From an uncultured Collinsella sp. (GTDB lineage Bacteria > Actinomycetota > Coriobacteriia > Coriobacteriales > Coriobacteriaceae): DNA of 23,725 nt. Where the stretch lies: positions 1-23,725 of the forward strand of contig CATXWM010000031.1 of assembly GCA_958403205.1 (NCBI GenBank), read 5' to 3'. The notes beneath the pieces were generated by a model, which was not told where the DNA came from, made no database searches, and saw only the letters and a list, made by a program, of their open reading frames with translations. Positions 7,047-13,978 of this stretch are shown one piece after another (the first letter of the stretch is position 1; every line of letters begins with the position of its first letter). Position numbers and translations under genes: made by a program.

Positions 7047-8489
7047 ATGTCTTTGCTAAACCGCGTACAGCAGCTGCCGAAGGGCTTTGTTTGGGGCGCC
7101 GCAACCGCCGCGTACCAAACGGAAGGTTCCACGAAGGTGGCAGGCAAGGGTAAGACCATGTGGGACGATTACCTTGTCGCCCAGGGTCGCTTTTTGCCCG
7201 ACCCGGCCAGTGATTTCTACAACCGCTACGAGGAGGATATCCGCCTTTCTGCCGAGCATGGACTCAACGCCATCCGTGTGTCCATCGCCTGGACCCGCAT
7301 CTTCCCCAACGGCGACGATGCCGAGCCCCTCGCCGAGGGCGTTAAGCACTACCACGAGCTGTTCGCCTGCTGCAAAAAGTATGGCGTCGAGCCCTATGTG
7401 TCCCTGCATCACTTTGACTCCCCCGCCGCCCTGTTCAACCAGGGCGACTGGCTCAACCGCAAGACCGTCGACGCCTATGTGCGCTATGCCGAGTTCTGCT
7501 TCCGCGAGTTCCGCGAGGTCAAGAATTGGTTCACCATCAACGAGCTCATCAGCCTCTCGCACTCCCAATACATCCAAGGCAACTTCCCGCCCAACCATCA
7601 CTTTGATGTGACGAGCGGCATCCAGAGCCAGCACAACGAGCTCGTTGCCCACGCCCGCGCCGTCAACCTGTATAAGGATCTTGACGAGACCGAGCACCTG
7701 GGCGGACGCATTGGCATGGTCAACGTCCTGACGCCGGCATATCCTGCCACAGACTCGCCCGCCGACCAGCACGCCGCCGACCTGTACAACGCCTTCTACA
7801 CCGACTTCATCATGGACGGCGCCTTCCTGGGTCACTACTCCGCGCGCACCCTCTCACTCATCAACGAGATTCTGCGTGCCAACAACGCCACGCTTACGGT
7901 TGAGGACAGCGACATGGAGGAGCTCGCCAAGGCGGCGCCCCGCAACGATATGTTCGGCCTCAACTACTATCAGTCGGCGTTTATCGCCGCCTACGATGGC
8001 GAGTCCACCAACAGCTTTAACGGCACCGGAGACAAGGGCACGTCGTGCTTTAAGTTTAAGGGCGTCGGGCAGCAGGTCGATATGCCGGGTATCCCCACCA
8101 CCGACTGGGATTGGCTCATCTACCCGCAAGGCCTCTACGACACGCTCAAGCACATCAGCGCCACCTATCCCAACCTCCCCGTCATCTATATCACCGAAAA
8201 CGGCCTGGGCCACAAGGACCCCGAGCCCGACGCAAACGGCATCGTCGCCGATCCCGAGCGCATCGACTTTGTCGACCAGCACATGGAGAAGGTGCTCCGA
8301 GCGCGCGCCGAGGGCGTCGACGTCCAGGGCTACTTTATCTGGAGCCTGCAGGACCAGTTCTCGTGGGCCAACGGCTATAACAAGCGCTACGGCCTGTTCT
8401 ACATCGACTTCGACACGCAAAAACGCTACATCAAGCAGTCGGCACTCTGGTACAAGGAGCTCGCCGACACTATGGCGGACGCGCAGTAG
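7047..8489 (+). CDS. lacG: GH1 6-phospho-beta-galactosidase-like enzyme 2
   Basis: Second LacG paralogue, 480 residues from the chosen start. The acid/base is Glu166 in TINELI, the nucleophile is Glu384 in ITENGLG, and the phosphate-binding set lies in FSWANGYNKRYG from Ser439. An ATG at 7041 is also in frame, but the GAGAGGG at 7031-7037 is only 3 bases from it and about 9 from 7047, so 7047 is preferred. Unlike cassettes 1 and 3, the hydrolase gene comes before its permease. Next to the Trp it has Ala where the other two have Thr, and it has a longer loop after ITENGLG (KDPEPDANG), so its substrate may differ. It probably acts on the product of IICB-2. Confidence 0.88.
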   Translation: MSLLNRVQQLPKGFVWGAATAAYQTEGSTKVAGKGKTMWDDYLVAQGRFLPDPASDFYNRYEEDIRLSAEHGLNAIRVSIAWTRIFPNGDDAEPLAEGVKHYHELFACCKKYGVEPYVSLHHFDSPAALFNQGDWLNRKTVDAYVRYAEFCFREFREVKNWFTINELISLSHSQYIQGNFPPNHHFDVTSGIQSQHNELVAHARAVNLYKDLDETEHLGGRIGMVNVLTPAYPATDSPADQHAADLYNAFYTDFIMDGAFLGHYSARTLSLINEILRANNATLTVEDSDMEELAKAAPRNDMFGLNYYQSAFIAAYDGESTNSFNGTGDKGTSCFKFKGVGQQVDMPGIPTTDWDWLIYPQGLYDTLKHISATYPNLPVIYITENGLGHKDPEPDANGIVADPERIDFVDQHMEKVLRARAEGVDVQGYFIWSLQDQFSWANGYNKRYGLFYIDFDTQKRYIKQSALWYKELADTMADAQ

Positions 8490-8510
8490 CGCATCGCCTC
8501 GCTTTCCCCC

Positions 8511-8557
8511 GAGAGGGGAGCGGCCCTATGCGATACAAACCCAGCCGCTCCCCTCTC
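8511..8557 (+). other. Intercistronic hairpin between lacG-2 and IICB-2
   Basis: A perfect 14-bp stem (GAGAGGGGAGCGGC, 8511-8524, with GCCGCTCCCCTCTC, 8544-8557) encloses 19 nt. No T-tract follows, so readthrough into IICB-2 is expected. A role in mRNA processing or 3' protection of the lacG-2 message is plausible. Confidence 0.6.
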
Positions 8558-8665
8558 TCCCCCTGGGACCGACCCCGCCTGCACCCGGGCTTTTAGCAAG
8601 CGGGAGACCATATAGGTTTTCAACGTCCATGCCATTAAGATTTCATGCAAAGAGGAGCGTGAACT

Positions 8666-10426
8666 ATGGAATCGATCGTTAAGTTCTTGGAGAAAGGTCA
8701 GCCGTACTTCGACAAGGTCTCTAAGAACATCTACCTTCAGGCCATTAAAGACGGCTTTTTGGCAGCAATGCCCATCATCCTGTCTTCTTCTGTCTTCCTG
8801 CTTATTTCGACCCTGCCGGGCGTTGTCGCCACGGTCGGCGGCTTTACGCTGCCCGACTGGTGGAACGTCGACGTCGTGAACTTCTGCAACAAGGTTTACA
8901 ACTTCACGATGGGCGTCGTGGGCATCATGGTCGCCGGCACCACCGCAAGCGCGCTGACCGGCTCCAAGAACCGCCGCATGCCTGCCGGCAAGGCCATCAA
9001 CGCCACGAGCACCATGGTCGCCGCCATGTGCGCTATGCTCATCTTGGCCGTTACCCAGACGAGTGCCAAGATCGACGGCGCCGATGTCTCGGTGTTCTTT
9101 ACCGACAACATGGGCACCAAGGGCCTACTGAGCTCCTTTGTCGCCGCATTTGCCACGGTCAACATCTATGCCTTCTGCATTAAGCGAGACATCACCATCA
9201 AGCTGCCCAAAGAAGTCCCCGGCGCCATCGCCCAGAACTTCCGCGACATCTTCGCCTTCAGCTTCTCCATCCTGTTTGTCGCCGTCATCGACGTTATCTG
9301 CCGCACCTGCTTGGCCGTCCCGTTTGCCAACGTCATCTCCACGCTGGTGAGCCCGCTGTTCGCCGCTGCCGATTCCTACGCCGGCCTCGCCCTCATCTGG
9401 TTCATGATCCCGCTGTTCTGGTTCATGGGCATCCACGGCCCCTCGGTCGTTAAGCCTGCCCTCAACGCCGCGCTGTTTGGCAACATCACCACCAACCTCG
9501 CCACGCTGCAGGCCGGCGGTCACCCCGCCCTCGCCCTGACCGAGAACTTCGGTAACTACATCGGCGAACTCGGCGGCACCGGCGCCACGTTCATTGTCCC
9601 GATCATCTTCCTGCTCTTTATGCGCTCCAAGCAGCTCAAGGCCGTCGGCAAAGCCTCTGTCGTACCCGTGATGTTCGCCGTCAACGAACCGCTGCTGTTC
9701 GCCGCGCCCATCATCCTCAACCCGTACTTCCTGATCCCGTTCCTGTTTGCCCCCGTGGCCAACGTCCTCATTGGTAAGTTCTTCATCGACTTTTTGGGCA
9801 TGAACGGCTTTATCTATGCCATGCCGTGGGCACTCCCCGGACCGATCGGCACCTTCATCGACACCAACTTCCAGCCGATCTCTCTGGTCCTGGTTGTCGT
9901 CCTGCTGGTCGTTGACTTCTTAATCTACTACCCGTTCTGCAAGGCCTACGACAACGTCCTGTGCAAGCAGGAGGCCGAGACCCTGGCCGAAGAAGAGGCC
10001 GAGGAGACCAAGGCCGTCAAGACCGCTGCCGCCCCCGCCGTTGAGGCTCCTGTTGTCGAGACCGCTTCTGCCACTGAGGCCTCCGCAGCTCCGTCCGCCC
10101 TTAAGGGCAAGGATCTGAGGGTTCTGGTTCTGTGCGCTGGCGCCGGCACCTCTGCACTGCTCGCCAACGCGCTTAAGGAAGGCGCCGACGAGCTGGGCAT
10201 CGACATTACCGCCAACGCCGGTGCCTACGGCAGCCACTACGCCATCATGGACCAGTACAACGTCATCGTCCTGGCTCCGCAGGTTCGCACCTATTACAAC
10301 GAGATGAAGGCCGACACCGACCGCCTGGGCATCACGCTGCTGTCGCCCAAGGGCAAACAGTACATCGACCTCACTAAGGATCCCAAGGGTGCCGTCGCCT
10401 GGATCGAGGAAAACCTCGAGGCATAA
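8666..10426 (+). CDS. PTS lactose-family IICB permease 2
   Basis: IICB permease of 586 residues: IIC (about 1-440), an Ala/Glu/Val-rich linker (about 440-480) and IIB. The substrate-site residues are His257 in GIHGPSVV and Glu341 in NEPLLFAAP; the phosphorylated residue is Cys490 in VLVLCAGAGTS. The CAGAGTS form of the IIB loop is shared with IICB-3, whereas IICB-1 and IICB-4 have CQG. A GAGGAGC ribosome site lies 9 bases before the ATG. The gene is last in the lacG-2/IICB-2 operon, which ends at a strong terminator. No IIA is adjacent. The sugar is unknown, but a beta-glycoside fits the neighbouring LacG-2. Confidence 0.92.
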   Translation: MESIVKFLEKGQPYFDKVSKNIYLQAIKDGFLAAMPIILSSSVFLLISTLPGVVATVGGFTLPDWWNVDVVNFCNKVYNFTMGVVGIMVAGTTASALTGSKNRRMPAGKAINATSTMVAAMCAMLILAVTQTSAKIDGADVSVFFTDNMGTKGLLSSFVAAFATVNIYAFCIKRDITIKLPKEVPGAIAQNFRDIFAFSFSILFVAVIDVICRTCLAVPFANVISTLVSPLFAAADSYAGLALIWFMIPLFWFMGIHGPSVVKPALNAALFGNITTNLATLQAGGHPALALTENFGNYIGELGGTGATFIVPIIFLLFMRSKQLKAVGKASVVPVMFAVNEPLLFAAPIILNPYFLIPFLFAPVANVLIGKFFIDFLGMNGFIYAMPWALPGPIGTFIDTNFQPISLVLVVVLLVVDFLIYYPFCKAYDNVLCKQEAETLAEEEAEETKAVKTAAAPAVEAPVVETASATEASAAPSALKGKDLRVLVLCAGAGTSALLANALKEGADELGIDITANAGAYGSHYAIMDQYNVIVLAPQVRTYYNEMKADTDRLGITLLSPKGKQYIDLTKDPKGAVAWIEENLEA

Positions 10427-10457
10427 AACGCTGACGCCACCTGCCGCTCGCAGAAAA

Positions 10458-10498
10458 AAAATGGCCCGTGCATCGATGCGTGATGCGCGGGCCATTTT
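10458..10498 (+). terminator. Terminator after IICB-2
   Basis: A 17-bp stem with a single G-T pair (AAAATGGCCCGTGCATC, 10458-10474, with GATGCGCGGGCCATTTT, 10482-10498) has a 7-nt loop. A and T tracts on either side make it usable in both directions. Confidence 0.9.
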
Positions 10499-10521
10499 GT
10501 TTAGACCGCACCCGTCCTCCT

Positions 10522-10826
10522 GTTCATCTTAATCTGTAACATCTAGCCGAGTTTTTGGGTCCCAGCTGTTACAGATCGAGGTGAACGCACAGGCCAAGCC
10601 AAAAATCTCAATCTGTAACATGTAGACCGCTTTTGACCGCTTAGATGTTACAGATCGAGACAAACAGATGGGTCAATCCAATCAATCTAGATCTGTAACA
10701 CCTGGCTGGTCATTTCACTCCTAACTGTTACAGATCGAGACAAAGATGATGGCTGGGTAGACAAAATCTCAATCTATAACACCTAGTCGAGTTTTCGGGT
10801 CCCACCTGTTACAGATTTAGACGAGC
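10522..10826. repeat. Palindromic repeat array B (4 units)
   Basis: Units B1 (10522-10586), B2 (10601-10665), B3 (10681-10744) and B4 (10762-10826) start 79, 80 and 81 bp apart. Each has arms near TCTCGATCTGTAACA and TGTTACAGATCGAGA. The loops are class 1 (CTAGCCGAGTTTTTGGGTCC), class 2 (GTAGACCGCTTTTGACCG), class 3 (CTGGCTGGTCATTTCACTCC) and a class 1 variant (CTAGTCGAGTTTTCGGGTCC). The array fills most of the convergent gap between IICB-2 and lacI-3 and ends 13 bp from the lacI-3 stop codon. Apart from the preceding terminator, nothing else is visible in this 413-bp gap. Confidence 0.92.
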
Positions 10827-10839
10827 AGGCCGAGCACGT

Positions 10840-11850
10840 CTACGCCCGCAGATCCCGCACGCTCGCGCGCTCGACCAACACGCCCGAGACGAGCGTACGG
10901 CTTCTGGAGCTCGGGGCTTCCAGACCTGCGACGACCTCGTTAAGCGCACGGATGCCCAGTTCGCGGTGGCGAAACTTCACCGACGTCAGAATCGAGTTGG
11001 GAATCGTCTTGTAGAGTTCATCGTCGAAGCCGATCACGGACACGTCGTCGGGCACATTGAGCCCTTTGTCACGTAGAGCCATCATCACGCCGTTTGCCAT
11101 GCAGTCGTTAGCAGCGAGGACCGCCGTGCAATCGGGTTTATCGGCAAGCACAAGGCCCGCGGCGTAGCCACTATCCGCATTCCAATCGCCTTGCAGAGGT
11201 TCAGGCGGCTCAATGCCACGTGCCTCGAGTGCCGCTCGCCAACCTTTCATACGGCACTGGCTCGACAGTGACTCTTTCTTACCAGAGACGAAGTACACGT
11301 TCTTGTGCCCGTGGTTCAAGAAGTACTCGCACGCCATGCGCGCGCCGCCCTCTTGGTCGTCACTGACGGTAGAGCAGGTAGGATGTTCCATCGGTGTGAT
11401 AATCACCGTCTTGAGGTCTTTCGGCGCCTCAAAGGTATCAAAGTCATCGACCATCTGGCGCAGGTTGAAAATCATGCCGTCGACGGGAAGCTGCGACATC
11501 CTACGCGCCGCTTCGGCAAGGGTCATCTTCTCCCCCGCCCGCTTTTTGATCATCGTAAGAGCAAAGCCTCGCTCTTCGGCGGCATCGGCGATACCGTCGA
11601 TCATGTCCACGGCACCGCCCGACAAGTGGAACAGCACGACGCCGATGCACCCGTAACGGCCCAACTTGAGCGAACGCGCGGCAAAGTTGGCTCGAAACCC
11701 GAGCGCCTCCATGGCCGAATGAACCTTATCGCGTGTCGACTCTCGCACGCTATCGGGCTCGTTAATCACGCGCGAAACCGTCTTGAGAGAAACACCAGCG
11801 GCAATCGCCACATCATTCATTGAGACATTTTTCTTGTCCATCGTTGCCAC
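10840..11850 (-). CDS. LacI-family transcriptional regulator (cassette 3)
   Basis: LacI-type regulator of 336 residues. The helix-turn-helix is MNDVAIAAGVSLKTVSRVIN (residues 11-30), the hinge is RANFAARSLK, and the effector domain has VDGMIFNLRQ, AANDCMANG and VSVIGFDDE. The recognition pair is Leu22-Lys23, different from the other two LacI proteins. The GTG at 11850 is preferred as start because GGAG lies 5 bases upstream; the ATG three codons later is 14 bases away. It is divergent from IICB-3/lacG-3. A perfect palindrome between them is its likely operator. Confidence 0.92.
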   Translation of the reverse strand: MATMDKKNVSMNDVAIAAGVSLKTVSRVINEPDSVRESTRDKVHSAMEALGFRANFAARSLKLGRYGCIGVVLFHLSGGAVDMIDGIADAAEERGFALTMIKKRAGEKMTLAEAARRMSQLPVDGMIFNLRQMVDDFDTFEAPKDLKTVIITPMEHPTCSTVSDDQEGGARMACEYFLNHGHKNVYFVSGKKESLSSQCRMKGWRAALEARGIEPPEPLQGDWNADSGYAAGLVLADKPDCTAVLAANDCMANGVMMALRDKGLNVPDDVSVIGFDDELYKTIPNSILTSVKFRHRELGIRALNEVVAGLEAPSSRSRTLVSGVLVERASVRDLRA

Positions 11851-11922
11851 TGCTTCTCCAGTCGGTTTTACATCGCTTGTTTTTGCGTTCTAGCATACAC
11901 TACCTGCCTGACTGACAAATCA

Positions 11923-11952
11923 GCCGTTTATCGGACAATATCGACCGTTCAC
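11923..11952 (+). promoter_or_regulatory. Tandem ACCGTTCAC-like 9-mers upstream of IICB-3
   Basis: GCCGTTTAT (11923-11931) and ACCGTTCAC (11944-11952) start 21 bp apart and point toward IICB-3. A possible promoter follows: TTGTTG at 11963-11968 and TACGTT at 11986-11991, 17 bp apart. The downstream 9-mer thus ends about 10 bp before the -35, a position typical for LytTR-type activators. Confidence 0.45.
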
Positions 11953-11980
11953 CCGTAAATCCTTGTTGCTCTTTCAAAAA

Positions 11981-12023
11981 TGTCTTACGTTGTCATTAAC
12001 GAAATGACAACGTTGTCATTTCG
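11981..12023. promoter_or_regulatory. LacI-3 operators, one a perfect 24-bp palindrome
   Basis: Positions 12000-12023 are a perfect 24-bp palindrome whose core is AAATGACAACGTTGTCATTT. A second, half-preserved site (TTACGTTGTCATT, 11985-11997) has its centre 23 bp upstream and overlaps the candidate -10. Two sites about two helical turns apart upstream of IICB-3 fit cooperative repression by the divergent LacI-3. Confidence 0.7.
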
Positions 12024-12124
12024 CAATGCCTTCCTTAAGCAGGAAGGTTTCCGGGCAGTCCTGACCATCCATCGACGACCAGTTCCATCCACATGCATCG
12101 CGCATCAAGTAGCAAAGGAGCTCT

Positions 12125-13903
12125 ATGGACGCCATCGTAAAGATGCTCGAAAAGCATCAACCGTTCTTTGAGAAGATCTCGAGGAACATATACCTCCAGG
12201 CCATCAAGGACGGATTCCTTGGGTGCATGCCCATTGTCCTCACCTCTTCGATCTTTCTGCTCATTGCCACCCTTCCCGGCGTAGTCGGTGTCACGCTGCC
12301 CCAGCCGCTCATCGACTGGTGCAACAAGCTGTACAACTTCACCATGGGCGTCATGGGCATCATGGTTGCTGGCACCACTGCCAAGAACTTCACGGCATCC
12401 ATGAACCGTCGCATGCCCGCCGGCAAGGTGCTCAACGACGGCTCCACCATGGTGGCCGCCCAGTGCAGCATGCTGCTGCTCGCTGTTACGCAGTTCACCA
12501 CCAAGTTCGACGGCTCCGAGCTTTCGGTCTTCGATTGCACCAGCATGGGTACGCGCGGTCTGTTCTCGGCCTATATCGCCGCGTTCATTACCGTGTGGGT
12601 CTATAAGTTCTGCGTCTCGCGCGATCTGACCATTAAGCTGCCCAAGGAGGTCCCGGGCGCCATCGCTCAGAACTTCCGCGACATCATCCCCTTCGGTGGC
12701 GCTGTCATCATTTGCGGCATCATCGATGTGGTTGTGCGCAACCTCATGGGCGTTCCGTTCTCCGAGCTGCTTATCAAACTGCTCTCCCCGCTCTTCACTG
12801 CAGCAGAGACCTACCCCGGACTCATCCTTATTCAGGCAGCCACCGCATTCTTCTGGTTCATCGGTGTCCACGGTCCTTCGATCGTCCAGCCGGGCATCGA
12901 CCCCATCCGTCTTGCCAACCAGGCCGAGAACCTGCAGGTTCTGCTGGCCGGTGGTCACCCCGCCCATTCCCTCACCTTCAACATGTCACTCGTAGGTGAG
13001 TTCGGCGGCACCGGCGCCACGTTCATCGTGCCGCTTCTGCTGATTCTCTTTATGAAGTCCAAGCAGCTCAAAGCCGTCGGTAAGGCCTCGATTGTTCCTG
13101 TTGCCTTCGCCGTCAACGAGCCGCTGCTCTTTGGCGCGCCGATGATCCTTAACCCCTACATGCTCATCCCCTTTGTTGCCGCCGGCTGCGTCAACGTGAG
13201 TGTTGCCAAGTTCTTTATCGATAACGTGGGCATGAACGGCTTCTCCTTCGTGGTGCCTTGGGCTACCCCTGCCCCCATCGGCATCTTCATCACCACAAAC
13301 TTCCAGCTTATCGCCCTGGTGTTTGTCGCAATCATCATCTTGCTGGACGCCATCATCTACCTGCCGTTCTTGAAGGCGTACGATAAGCTGCTCTGCGACC
13401 AGGAGGCCGAGCGCGCCGCCGAGCTGGGTCTCGAGTCCGATGGTGCTGCCGCCATCGCCGCCAGCACCTCTGCGCCCGCTGTCGAACAGACTACCGCTTC
13501 CGTCGAGCCGACCGCCGCTGCCGCCGACAGCGAGCCTGTCGCCGATCAGCCCGAGCCCGCAGCCGACGCATCCGCTAAGAAGGATGTCGACGGTCTGAAG
13601 GTCCTCGTCCTGTGCGCCGGTGCCGGCACCTCTGCCATGCTTGCCAACGCCATCAAGGAAGGTGCTGCGCAGACCGGAGAGAACATCGCTTCCTCCGCAG
13701 GCGCCTATGGCCAGCACACTGCCATCATGGATCAGTACGACGTTATCGTGCTTGCCCCGCAGGTCCGTAGCTACTACAACGACATGAAGGCCGACACCGA
13801 TCGTCTGGGCATTAAGCTGCTCGCCCCGCGCGGCAAGGAATATATCGACCTTACTCGCGACCCCGCTGGCGCCATCAAGTGGCTCCGCGAGAACCTCGAC
13901 TAG
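12125..13903 (+). CDS. PTS lactose-family IICB permease 3
   Basis: IICB permease of 592 residues. IIC covers about 1-430, with His249 in GVHGPSIVQP and Glu332 in NEPLLFGAP. A long Ala/Pro/Glu/Ser linker (about 435-488) joins it to IIB, whose active residue is Cys497 in LVLCAGAGTS. The N-terminus (MDAIVKMLEKHQPFFEKISRNIYL) is close to that of IICB-4. The ribosome site AAAGGAGC lies 6 bases before the ATG. It is first in an operon with lacG-3 and lies under the LacI-3 palindromes. The IIA must be supplied in trans. A beta-galactoside or beta-glucoside substrate is inferred from its partner. Confidence 0.92.
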   Translation: MDAIVKMLEKHQPFFEKISRNIYLQAIKDGFLGCMPIVLTSSIFLLIATLPGVVGVTLPQPLIDWCNKLYNFTMGVMGIMVAGTTAKNFTASMNRRMPAGKVLNDGSTMVAAQCSMLLLAVTQFTTKFDGSELSVFDCTSMGTRGLFSAYIAAFITVWVYKFCVSRDLTIKLPKEVPGAIAQNFRDIIPFGGAVIICGIIDVVVRNLMGVPFSELLIKLLSPLFTAAETYPGLILIQAATAFFWFIGVHGPSIVQPGIDPIRLANQAENLQVLLAGGHPAHSLTFNMSLVGEFGGTGATFIVPLLLILFMKSKQLKAVGKASIVPVAFAVNEPLLFGAPMILNPYMLIPFVAAGCVNVSVAKFFIDNVGMNGFSFVVPWATPAPIGIFITTNFQLIALVFVAIIILLDAIIYLPFLKAYDKLLCDQEAERAAELGLESDGAAAIAASTSAPAVEQTTASVEPTAAAADSEPVADQPEPAADASAKKDVDGLKVLVLCAGAGTSAMLANAIKEGAAQTGENIASSAGAYGQHTAIMDQYDVIVLAPQVRSYYNDMKADTDRLGIKLLAPRGKEYIDLTRDPAGAIKWLRENLD

Positions 13904-13917
13904 TTCCTCCCTCTGTT

Positions 13918-13944
13918 GGTGCCCGGACCCCCAGTTTGGGCACC
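13918..13944 (+). other. Intercistronic hairpin between IICB-3 and lacG-3
   Basis: GGTGCCC (13918-13924) pairs with GGGCACC (13938-13944) around 13 nt, with no T-tract. It occupies the same place in the operon as the hairpins in cassettes 1 and 2, but its sequence differs. Confidence 0.5.
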
Positions 13945-13978
13945 TCCCCCTATTCGTATCCCACAGAAAGGATGACTC

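Noticed and set aside
10522..10826. Array B as a CRISPR array
   Set aside because: Units are long palindromes with related loops, and the pieces between them are only about 15-17 bp and not unique spacers of constant length; no cas genes are nearby.
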